Positions 35,010 to 44,715 of a stretch of 64,000 bases of DNA are shown here, in pieces. Location of the stretch: the NCBI RefSeq assembly GCF_016801865.2, contig NC_068938.1, positions 11,758,160 through 11,822,159 of the forward strand, in the 5' to 3' direction. Within the stretch, counting starts at the first letter, position 1. Each line of letters begins with the position of its first letter. Under the pieces are notes generated by a model. That model was not told the origin of the DNA, did no database searches, and saw only the letters and a program-made list of their open reading frames with translations. The stretch comes from Culex pipiens pallens (Eukaryota; Arthropoda; Insecta; Diptera; Culicidae). The position numbers were made by a program, and so were the translations under genes.

Positions 35010-37322
35010 ATTTTACCAGTTAAAATCATTTATGCCATTGGTCAGACCTTCACCCTTCACAACTACCAACTCCACGCGATGCTTGCGCAGCCCTGTTGTT
35101 TAAATTCAATCAAGTTTGGTCAAACGGTCATTTTGATTGAGTTCCACAATAGGGTTGGGAAAAAGAGCCTGCGGTTTCGCTACCTTTTTCTAAGTAAGTT
35201 CAGCATCAACACTTCCCGTGCTCCTAATCCTTATTCCTGCCCCGGTGAATGGTGGAGATGGGAGCGGCCGGCAATGGATGGCTCTCATGGTGCTGCCTGT
35301 TCTGTTCGAGTAGAATTGGTTTTAATTCCCTTTAATCAATTTCTAAGCAACCTGGGCTGGACAATCATCACATATACATGACGAAATCCAGTCTGCAACC
35401 CGCTAAGATCACCATCTCCATGCGAATGCGAATGCGAATGCGAATACGAATGCAGCATAAAACATGCTGTTTCTACATGCTTTCTCGTTTTGGGAGATTT
35501 CCAGCTAACTCTGTCTGGGAGCGAATAAATAACGTGAAACAATTAGTAGAGGTTTTTTTTGTGGCATTCGAGAATGGGTTTCGGCGAAATGAGTTTTTTT
35601 TTTCTAGTTGGTGGAATGTTTATGGAAGAAACAGTTTGTTTATTTTAGTTTTTTTGTGGTCTGATCTGCGTGCAATAAATCTTCTTAATTTGAGAGTGGT
35701 TATTCAATTTTAAACAAATTGCTACATAAATTTAATCTCCCACAAATTTCTTCCCAATTGAAATAAAAAAATCAGATTTAACCCCACCACCTTTCATTTG
35801 CATACCACTTCATGATTCAATTAACGGACCACAATCCCCCGCTTTTAAATCACAGTTCACAGGGTTCATCACCGAAATGGAGAGTCTCTGTGCATGAACT
35901 TGGCCCACCAAAAACAAAAAAAAACGGTCCAGCATCCACCCACGAAGTTCGGAGGCAAAAAAACCGCTAGACCAGACAGACCAGACGGGATCCAAAACCC
36001 TAGATCACGCTCGAGTGCATTGACTCCCGAAAATATGGTCGACGCTAGAACGCGTCGAAAGTAAATTCTGACAAAAAAAAAATCGAAATCTGTACCAACA
36101 ATTCAGTCGAACGCGGAGACCGTCTGTCGGTTGGATACCTCCATCAGATAGAAACCCATATCGGTCCCACACCAGACGAGGTTTTGTTGCATTTTGGTTG
36201 ACTGCACGGTGGGTTCAAATTGTTCATAATTATTTTTTTAATTGATCAGTTCTTTTATTTTTGGTTTTTTTTAATGTCAAAGATTTCTTTGTTTTGCTTT
36301 TTTTATGTCCAAATTTGACACACTGTGCATCGTTTCATGCGCAGATGCGACCTCCCCACTTTTTTGTCTCGTTTATTTACCAACAACTAACCAATAAACT
36401 ATTCGTCGAAACCGCTAAGCGCCACCACATTTTGTTGCGCGGTGAGGGATAAACCCCCCCGAAATCTACTACCCATAAACGTTTTTGGCACACACACACC
36501 ATTCTCTCGTTGTGTCAATAGCTGGAACAAACCATTAAAACGACTCCCATGAAGCACTTGAAATGCCATATCCCGTCAACACACGAACAGCCACCATAAA
36601 TTTGTCCACACGAAAGCAATAGCCACGAAAACGTTAGAGGTTCTTCCCGCAGGAACAATACCAAGTTTCGACCCCAAAAGTTGCTCCCGAAAAAGTAACA
36701 AAAAAAAACTTGTACAGATAAATTCCTTGTTGGTTCCAGTTGCATGTTCGCGCCAAGTCGTCAAATTTTATGTAAAACATGTTTTCGCTGCAATAAAAAT
36801 TGTGACGAACATTTGCTGGGTCACCCTAGCTCGGGAACTGGCTTCTACAAAAAGGGATCGTAATCGGAATGCAGATTCTGACCTCTTTGAGCACTTTACG
36901 TTGCAATGTCGTTTATGTGTGATTTTGTTCGTAAATTTGTCAAGAAAAAAAAATATTTTCACGAATAGTTAGAAAGTTATTAAGACTGTTGATAAAATTT
37001 TAATTGTATTTTTTATGCTTATTAATAGCATTTGGTTAAGAATTTATTTTATTTTCATTAAACAAAATATTTCTATATTGAAAGAGTTTAGAGTTTAGGG
37101 TTGTAGCTGGGTTTCTAAAAATAAATGCAACAAAGTGAATTTGACTAACATTATTTGTAGCCAGATAGCAGAACTTTTTAATGAAAGTATTTTTTACATT
37201 TTTATTGTTTTGAAATGTTCCCAACACATTTTGAAAATATGTTTATTGCAATATTTTAGAAATCTTTGGAATTTATTGCTCATTACTAGGCTTAGTGAGT
37301 TTTCACGCACAAAAATAGAAAA
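35010..37322. other. Non-coding stretch
   Basis: No gene is recognised. It contains a short (TGCGAA)n run at about 35420-35450 immediately followed by the 22-bp word also found at 33441-33462. Confidence 0.5.
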
Positions 37323-37327
37323 TTTCC

Positions 37328-37667
37328 TGTTCGGCCCGATCGTCCAGTCCCCTACGTTGTGCATTACTGCGGGGACGTCCGGAACAAGAAACGAAACGAA
37401 ACTACGACGGCGGACGAAGACACCACTGGGAGGACGGTACAATAAAATAAAACACGACGACTTTCTTGGTCCCGATGAGACGACCAGTCTCAACGGGTGT
37501 CAAAACGCAACAGAACGAATTTATTTCACACAAATTACAATCAACATTCAAAACAATAACCAGTCAAGCAGACGTCAGTTGCCACCACTGACGTCTCTTT
37601 CGTACTCACCCCCCCGTGCGACGGGGGGTGATAAATAATCACCAATAATAGGGTCCGCGACCCAACA
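37328..37667 (-). repeat. LTR (3' copy in element orientation)
   Basis: 340 bp, TG...CA ended. It differs from the other LTR at only about three positions (one A insertion in GAAACGAAACG, C/A in CAATAACCAG, A/G in CACCAATAAT). Confidence 0.85.
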
Positions 37668-38173
37668 TACCGGTCCCCTAAAATGGCACATTTTACGACG
37701 AACTTCTTCGCACGACTTCTTGCTGTTGCTGCTCCGGTCCCCATGATGTCCTCTGCTTCGCTACCGCCATCTTCCTCTTGCGCGATAGGCATCCTTCGAT
37801 GGTTTCCACCTTCAGCAGCGATGAATGGGCAGCCACTGTGTGTCCGGAAGCTGCCGGCCTTGTTTTCCGGTCAATTCATCCCTGGGTCCGATTTGACCGT
37901 ACGCGGGAAAGGCTCTGTGGCCCCAGACTTGACTCGCGAGCACAAGCCTTGAACGCCGGATTACCTCAGGTCCGACACCGGGAACCAGCAGCCAGTGACC
38001 TTTCGCCATCAACACTCCAGTCCCCGTCAGGTCCTACCTAACTTCCGCGACCAAGTTCCACTCCTTACATCACAGCTGCTGCAGAGGCGCTGAAACCATC
38101 TTGCGTTACCATCGACAGCAAACAAAACAGCAAATGTTCCGGCGCAGCCCCCGCATCCTGGTCACGGCACCAA
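37668..38173 (-). other. Internal region of the short LTR element
   Basis: 506 bp of moderately GC-rich sequence between the LTRs. Short open frames of up to 89 codons; none resembles gag or pol. The primer-binding site is at the high-coordinate end. Confidence 0.75.
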
Positions 38174-38514
38174 TGTTCGGCCCGATCGTCCAGTCCCCTA
38201 CGTTGTGCATTACTGCGGGGACGTCCGGAACAAGAAAACGAAACGAAACTACGACGGCGGACGAAGACACCACTGGGAGGACGGTACAATAAAATAAAAC
38301 ACGACGACTTTCTTGGTCCCGATGAGACGACCAGTCTCAACGGGTGTCAAAACGCAACAGAACGAATTTATTTCACACAAATTACAATCAACATTCAAAA
38401 CAATAACAAGTCAAGCAGACGTCAGTTGCCACCACTGACGTCTCTTTCGTACTCACCCCCCCGTGCGACGGGGGGTGATAAATAATCACCGATAATAGGG
38501 TCCGCGACCCAACA
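38174..38514 (-). repeat. LTR (5' copy in element orientation)
   Basis: 341 bp, TG...CA ended, ~99% identical to 37328-37667, followed by the TTTCC target duplication. Confidence 0.85.
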
Positions 38515-38519
38515 TTTCC

Positions 38520-41500
38520 CTTGGACCATAATTTTTTCACAAAAATTTCTCGGAACGTGAGTATTGTTAAATTTTATTTTGAAATTCTTATGTTAAAATT
38601 ACAGAAAGTACTTCACAAATTTCACTAGATATTATAACTAACTATATTTTCTTCACAATTTTTTTGTGACCCTTAAAAAAATCTTTTCTGAACTTCTTTG
38701 TTATTTGGATCTTATTTAATGGTAATTTTTATTTTCAACATATTCGATTTATGAAGCTTAAAGTTACTTTCTGATTCGCTTTTTATCTTTTTATCTATTT
38801 TACATTGTATTAAACTCCATACCAAAACAAGATTTAAAAATGTTGTCTAGGCAAAATTACTAATAAAACTTGATTTTTTTTCGACATTTTGAACGACTTC
38901 TTAAGTCCAATAACAAATATGTTTAGAAGTTTTCATTTCCATCTCCAAAATTTTTCAATGAAAAATCAAGAAATTTAAATTTAAATTTAAAAAGAATAAA
39001 CTATGAAATTTCCAATATTTTCGGGATCATCACCAAATCATTAAATTTCGTGAAAATTACACAAAACTCAGAAATAATCTAAAATATTCTATAAAGGCCT
39101 TAATTTCAAAATCAAAAATAATGTTATGAAGTAAATATAAAAGTAAACTTGTTATCAGAGAGATTGAAAATATGATTCAATTATGTAAGTATTCGAAGAA
39201 AAGTCTGAAATTGAATCTTCAGTCTTTCCTAATATGTTACCTTTAACAAAATGTTTGCTTTTTCTGATCATTAAAAATAAATTTATTCATTCGAATAAAT
39301 CAGAGCAATCTTTAAAAACTAAGCTCAATACAATTGTTAAGAATATTTAAAAATGTTTTGATTGAAAATCTTCAAAATTATAAAATAAACATAAAGATTT
39401 TTCATGTACTTAAAAACTTAAAAACAAAAAGCTCAAATTCATAGAAATTTTTAATTATTATTGGTAAAAAATAACTGCAATCATCCTACCTTTATGATTT
39501 TGTGATATTTTGATGAATCTGCATGAGCTTGTTTTGTAAATGTTGTAACAATTTTGTGTGAATGTACGCTTTCCTTTCAATTCTTCAAATAGTTTATTCC
39601 ACACTTTTTGATTGAAACTTAATTTAATATAAAAATAAGTAAGTAAGTAAGTATTGGTTTAAGAAGTCTTCTAATTTCATGGGTTTGCATGTAAATTTAA
39701 AAATTTCACAAATCAACACAAAAATTCTAAACTTTTTCGAAATGTTGTTTCCATTCTAATAAATAAACAATCCTCCACCTATACAAAACGTTTTTTGTCA
39801 TTCAATATAGGATACAGAACAATTTTTTCGTTATTTTTAAACTTCAACCTTCAAAATACAATATCTGCTGAACTAAAAGGAAAACATTTACCAAAATTAG
39901 CAAACCTGTTTATTTATTTTTTCAGGATAACGATGGAGAGCTCAAAATTCTATATAAAGTATGTTCTCAATGTGAAAATTAAACATCAATTTCTCATTTG
40001 CGCATCACACATTTGAACCCATTTTTAGTTTTGAAAAATGACACAGCGTACAATCTTAATCTAAAGGAGTCCTGGATCGATATTTTACGATTCGTGGTTC
40101 CAGATAAATCGCAATTTTATAATGGAGGTTTTTCACTATTTTCACGACAAATTAGAAAAAGTTGAAACTTTGGGATAGGGCCAAAAAACGATGGGCCTGT
40201 TTTAATGATATAAACAGCTACAACATATATGATCACGATCAGAAAGTTTGGATTTCAATCATTCACTTTTTTGTGCACGATTGTTATATAGTTTTCTTTT
40301 AATAAAACTTTTTCCCACTTTTTTAAAACTCAAAATTTACACGATCGTAAAAACGTTGTCTCGGCATCTCGAACCAACTAATTTGTATTTTAATTTATGG
40401 TTGCCCCACTTGTTAGTTGATCCAAAAAGTCAGACCCTCTCAAAAGCTCGGCATCCCTCCACGTGATTAGAATACACGATTTCCTCAAACATCGGCAACC
40501 AATTAGCCTTTTTCCCTCCAAATCTTTATCGGCGCTGGCCATTATGGTGGCAATTTTCGACTTAATTGTAATCGCCACATTAAAATTAATAAGTTTACGA
40601 TCGCCACCCGGTTGAATGCGATCAAGGGTGTCGGCGACGTTTTCTGGAGCTGTTAAAAATGCGTTGAGCAAACAAACGAATCCGAATTCCTCGATTCGAT
40701 TTCCATTAGCTGCTGCTGTTTCGAGCTTTAAAGTTGGACATTTTTACGACACCATTGATTGCGTATTGAGTGGCCACAAGAAACCAATCGAAAGCTTTTT
40801 AGTATGCAGAGTCAACATTTGGATTTTTCCACCTTTTTTTTCTTTTTTTTGTGGGAATTTTTTAGCATATCATTTCCAATTGTCAGACATTGTTGGGACA
40901 TCGTCGTCGGTCCAAATCCTGGTGGCATTTTTTTCCGAACCGATGCTTCCGAAAGACATCTCGTATAATTTGAGATGATAAAGCCCGGCTTCGGCTTATT
41001 CCTTCTTTTTTTTCTGGGGCTAGGTTAAAACCAGATTATCGGCGAGGGACTCTTCGAGCGTTTGCTGGCAACACTGCTCAATGAGACAAACAAAAAAGCT
41101 TCCAGTGGAAAAAAAAAAAAAACAAAAAAAAGACAAAGCCCGTCCGAAAAATCTTTATTCATGAGAACTTTCGAACAAGTCGAGCGCGAGACTTGATTTT
41201 TGGGGAGGATGTTGATGTTGGGGTGGCAAAATAAAGCTCTTTTTCCAGGGAATTTCCCGAGCTGTCACTCTCCAAGGACATTGGCGTGAGCAGGGGCAGG
41301 GACTTTAAATGAGGATTTTATGCTCGTCGGAATTAACGACTCTCTGCTCGAAGCGAGTGGGAGTATTTTTTCCTCTTCTCGCACATTTTATGTGAATTCA
41401 TAAACTGTGCAATTCATCGGTGGAACCACCCCCGGGACGACACTTGTTCGCAGCAAAAGCTGGTCGGGTCAGGATTTAAATGCAAATATGGTTTATGGGG

Positions 41501-41681
41501 TGCTACCTTGCGAAGAAGGTCGTTACGGTTGATTGAGCTGTGTGCTTCCGGAAATCTGGTTGAACTGTAAAGTGCACTGGGGATTTGAATTTATGGTTCT
41601 TCTTTTCTGAAGTTGGATGTCAGTGGAACCCTTTTGAAATAAAGTAATTTTTCCCGACTAAAATGCAATCAGGAATGGTTC
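38520..41681. other. Non-coding, AT-rich then mixed stretch
   Basis: 38.5-40.2 kb is very AT-rich with a short (GTAA)n run near 39638-39652. 40.4-41.6 kb is more balanced. No gene, splice-bounded exon or defined element is recognised. It probably belongs to the CadN intron. Confidence 0.45.
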
Positions 41682-42288
41682 CTGTTTCTTGTTACTTGTT
41701 ACTTGTTTCTTGTTTCTTGTTTCTTGTTTCTTGTTTCTTGTTTCTTGTTTCTTGTTTCTTGTTTCTTGTTTCTTGTTTCTTGTTTCTTGTTTCTTGTTTC
41801 TTGTTTCTTGTTTCTTGTTTCTTGTTTCTTGTTTCTTGTTTCTTGTTTCTTGTTTCTTGTTTCTTGTTTCTTGTTTCTTGTTTCTTGTTTCTTGTTTCTT
41901 TTTTCTTGTTTCTTGTTTCTTGTTTCTTGTTTCTTGTTTCTTGTTTCTTGTTTCTTGTTTCTTGTTTCTTGTTTCTTGTTTCTTGTTTCTTGTTTCTTGT
42001 TTCTTGTTTCTTGTTTCTTGTTTCTTGTTTCTTGTTTCTTGTTTCTTGTTTCTTGTTTCTTGTTTCTTGTTTCTTGTTTCTTGTTTCTTGTTTCTTGTTT
42101 CTTGTTTCTTGTTTCTTGTTTCTTGTTTCTTGTTTCTTGTTTCTTGTTTCTTGTTTCTTGTTTCTTGTTTCTTGTTTCTTGTTTCTTGTTTCTTGTTTCT
42201 TGTTTCTTGTTTCTTGTTTCTTGTTTCTTGTTTCTTGTTTCTTGTTTCTTGTTTCTTGTTTCTTGTTTCTTGTTTCTTGTTTCTTGTG
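41682..42288 (+). repeat. (TTTCTTG)n satellite, 7-bp unit
   Basis: About 86 near-perfect units with one TTTCTTT change near 41898. Frame-independent open reading frames over it (FLVSCFL) are artefacts. Confidence 0.97.
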
Positions 42289-42388
42289 TTTTTTTCTTCT
42301 GTTTTTTGTTTCTTGTGTTTTTTTGTTCTGTTTCTTGTTTCTTGTGTTTTTTTTGTTCTGTTTCTTGTTTCTTGTGTTTTTTAAATTC
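42289..42388 (+). repeat. Transition block of ~34-bp higher-order units
   Basis: Three copies of a mixed unit (a T run, then TTCTG, then TTTCTTGTTTCTTGTG) join the 7-bp array to the 9-bp array. The unit contains words of both neighbours. Confidence 0.8.
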
Positions 42389-42803
42389 TGTTTATTCTGT
42401 TCATTCTGTTCATTCTGTTTATTCTGCTTATTCTGTTTATTCTGTTTATTCTGTTTATTCTGTTTATTCTGTTTATTCTGTTTATTTTGTTTATTCTGTT
42501 TATTCTGTTTATTCTGTTTATTCTGTTTATTCTGTTTATTCTGTTTATTCTGTTTATTCTGTTTATTCTGTTTATTCTGTTTATTCTGTTTATTCTGTTT
42601 ATTCTGTTTATTCTGTTTATTCTGTTTATTCTGTTTATTCTGTTTATTCTGTTTATTCTGTTTATTCTGTTTATTCTGTTTATTCTGTTTATTCTGTTTA
42701 TTCTGTTTATTCTGTTTATTCTGTTTATTCTGTTTATTCTGTTTATTCTGTTTATTCTGTTTATTCTGTTTATTCTGTTTATTCTGTTTAATCTATTTAT
42801 TAT
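42389..42803 (+). repeat. (TTTATTCTG)n satellite, 9-bp unit
   Basis: About 46 units, the first few with TTCATTCTG variants. A nine-base unit with no stop gives long open frames in several frames (FILFIL, INRINR); they are not genes. Confidence 0.97.
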
Positions 42804-42958
42804 GTTGATTGTCTCAGTTATTGCCAAACAATAATTTGAGAAGTGTTGTTCAAAATTTGAATTTCACCTGACTTGAACTTGTTTAAATTTGTCTTCTTTT
42901 TTAAACTTACTCAAAAAAACATTAAATTCTGATAAGCTTAAAGAAAAGCGAAACTCAC
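42804..42958 (-). other. Start of the CadN intron (splice donor)
   Basis: On the minus strand the exon ends AATG and the intron begins GTGAGT, a consensus donor at 42953-42958. Reading through it adds 31 residues of low-quality sequence before a stop, confirming that the exon ends here. The 42389-42803 satellite lies about 155 bp into the intron. Confidence 0.85.
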
Positions 42959-44534
42959 CATTATCCTTGTTGTTGCCCGGCCCCTGGTTCGTGATGATCA
43001 CCCAAAAGTCGATCGTCTTCTCCGGCCCCAACTCCTCGTAGTCCCACTTCTTCTTCACCCGCACCGCTCCGTTCGTCTCGACCGTCACCCACGGGTTCTC
43101 GTCCCGTATCTTGAACGTCTCCTTGTCCGTTTCCTTCTCCAGCTGGAACACATTCCGCCCCTCGGAATCCCCGTCCGCTTCGGTGAACTCAATCCGCTTG
43201 GTCGGTCGGACGGCCCGCGTAACGCGCCGCTTGTCCCGCCGGTGGGAGTGCTGGTACTCGTGGTTCAGGTGCTGCACCACGACCGGGATCGGGTCCGGGG
43301 CGACGAACTCCACGAGGACGCGAGCGGGTTTGACGGATTTGAGGCTGGGGGTGCGGATGTCGTGCGCTTCCACGTCGATGAAGAGTTCTGGGGTGTCGGG
43401 TTCTCCGGCGAGGAGGAGTTCTCCGGTTTGGGGGACGATCACGACGGTGTTGCTGGGGTTGAGGAGACGGTACGCGACCTTGTCGCCGTCGGCGTCCTTG
43501 GCTTCGACCTTGCCGACGCTGGTGAAGCGTTCGTACGAGATGGTTTCGTTGCCGTAGTTGTTGGTGGACTTGACGCCGTTCACGGTGAACCGGTAGTCGG
43601 GTTTGGTGAAGGTCGGGTGATTGTCGTTGACGTCGAGGATCTTGACCTGGAGCTTAACCTGGGCCTTGTTGATCTTTTTCGGGTCTGAGGCTTCCAGGAC
43701 TAGAGTGTACAGGTCTTTGGACTCCCGGTCGAGGGGTTTGTTCGAGACGAGGAACACTCCGTGCTTGCGGGTGTCGTCGATGCGGACGGTGTCCTTGATC
43801 TCGCCGGTGCTGCTGTCCTCCAGTGCGAACTCGTGACCCGCGTTACCGGACGCGATCGTGTAGATTACGGTTTTGGCACCGCGCGCGGAGTTTGCCTGAA
43901 GGATCGGAAGTTCGCGGACTCGCGTACCGGCGGGTTTGTTTTCACTCAGTTCACCGACGTTCTCACCGAGCGCACTGGGGAAATGCAGCATGTCTTTGCG
44001 GTTCATGATGTACAGCTGCAGCTGATGGGTGGCAGTGGAGTTGGGCGTCTCCTCCAGGACGACCAGCTTGACCGGTCGGTTGACTAGCGGGGAGAGGTCC
44101 GACGTGGTCATGACCATTCCGTCGTCCAGCACCGTAAAGTACTTGGAGTAGTCGGTCTCGAGCAGCCGGTAATTCAGCGGCTTGGACGAGTACGACGAGA
44201 TCGACGAAAATGGCGAATTTGGACTGGTGAAGTTTGCCGTAAACTTCTGAATGCTGTAGCCGGGATATGTGTCGTGTGGCAGGACTAAGCTAATAAAGCT
44301 GTTCGTTGGGTCGAACTTGAACTCTTCGCTGTTTGCGCTGTGATGGCGATGGTGCTTACACGATACTAGGACAACATTAAGATCTAACACTAACACTAAC
44401 GCTAAGATGGCTGCTAACATTGAAACACTGAACATTTTCGGCCTGCTAACACTACTGCTCCCACCGCCGCCACCGCCTATGGACGGCTCCTCCGGACGCC
44501 GCATTCTCTGCGCGGCCCCGGACTTCTTCCCCAT
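42959..44534 (-). CDS. CadN: Neural cadherin (CadN), N-terminal coding exon, partial
   Basis: Calcium-dependent homophilic adhesion receptor of the neuronal plasma membrane, used in axon targeting. The first ATG in frame is at 44534, after an in-frame stop at 44580-44582. Its context (A at -3, G at +4) is good. The exon gives 525 residues and ends in phase 1. Residues 1-33 are basic and Gly-rich, then a hydrophobic signal segment lies at about 34-59. Cadherin-repeat signatures follow: LDRES at 268-272, LDVNDNHP at 300-307, and DADGD at 347-351. A furin-type RDKR site at 433-436 precedes VTRAVRPTKRIEFTEADGD, then WVTVETNGAVRV and WDYEELGPEKTIDFWVIIT. These, with SLVLPHDTYPG and DYSKYFTVL near the N-terminus, are closely like the insect CadN N-terminus as I recall it. 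Alternative starts at 44504 and 44435 are possible; the latter would put the signal peptide right at the N-terminus. Codon use is GC-rich, unlike the surroundings. Confidence 0.93.
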
Positions 44535-44715
44535 GCTTCCGACTTTCTTTTGGGTTCTTCTTGCCCTTCCCACTCGATTTCACTTCACTTCTCCCCAAAA
44601 TCTTCGAATCTTCTTCTTCACGTCACAACACTAACGCTTGCGAACACTGCTGCTGCGGACTAAACACGAACTACTCGCGGACCATGGCATCTTGTCTTCG
44701 TTCAGCGGAATTCAC
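44535..44715 (-). other. CadN: CadN 5' leader part of the exon, with splice acceptor
   Basis: On the minus strand a pyrimidine-rich tract ending CTTTAACTTTTCAG abuts 44715, a good acceptor, so an untranslated first exon probably lies at higher coordinates. The leader contains stop codons in the CadN frame and two short ORFs. No promoter motif is evident. The acceptor is predicted by sequence only. Confidence 0.65.
44631..44690 (-). promoter_or_regulatory. Upstream ORFs in the CadN leader
   Basis: An ATG at 44690 opens a 19-codon frame (MPWSASSSCLVRSSSVRKR) ending in TAG at 44631-44633. A second ATG, inside CCATGG at 44685, opens a 4-codon frame (MVRE, stop at 44671-44673). Both end before the CadN start at 44534, so ribosomes would have to reinitiate or skip them. 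A translational brake is inferred from position, not shown. Confidence 0.6.

Larger units (their letters stand above)
37328..38514 (-). mobile_element. Short non-autonomous LTR retrotransposon, BEL/Pao-like (TRIM-type)
   Basis: Two nearly identical ~340-bp direct repeats (TGTT...AACA) enclose 506 bp. The flanks are identical 5-mers, TTTCC, at 37323-37327 and 38515-38519, which is a typical LTR target duplication. On the minus strand, the base after the first LTR starts TTGGTGCCGTGACCAGGAT (38155-38173), a TGG-starting primer-binding site of the style seen in BEL/Pao elements. A G-rich AGGGGACCGG tract precedes the other LTR. The interior is too short for gag-pol and encodes no recognisable protease, reverse transcriptase or integrase. 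The family is inferred from the LTR ends and primer site. Confidence 0.85.

Noticed and set aside
41663..42834. Open frames of 115-381 codons encoding FLVSC, YSV or FIL repeats
   Set aside because: Translations of the TTTCTTG and TTTATTCTG satellites.
43111..44087. Plus-strand open frames opposite the CadN exon
   Set aside because: Shadows of the GC-rich CadN coding strand; no family resemblance.
44535..44573. Start of CadN at 44573
   Set aside because: The codon there is GTG; the first ATG in frame is 44534, and a stop lies just upstream of the GTG.
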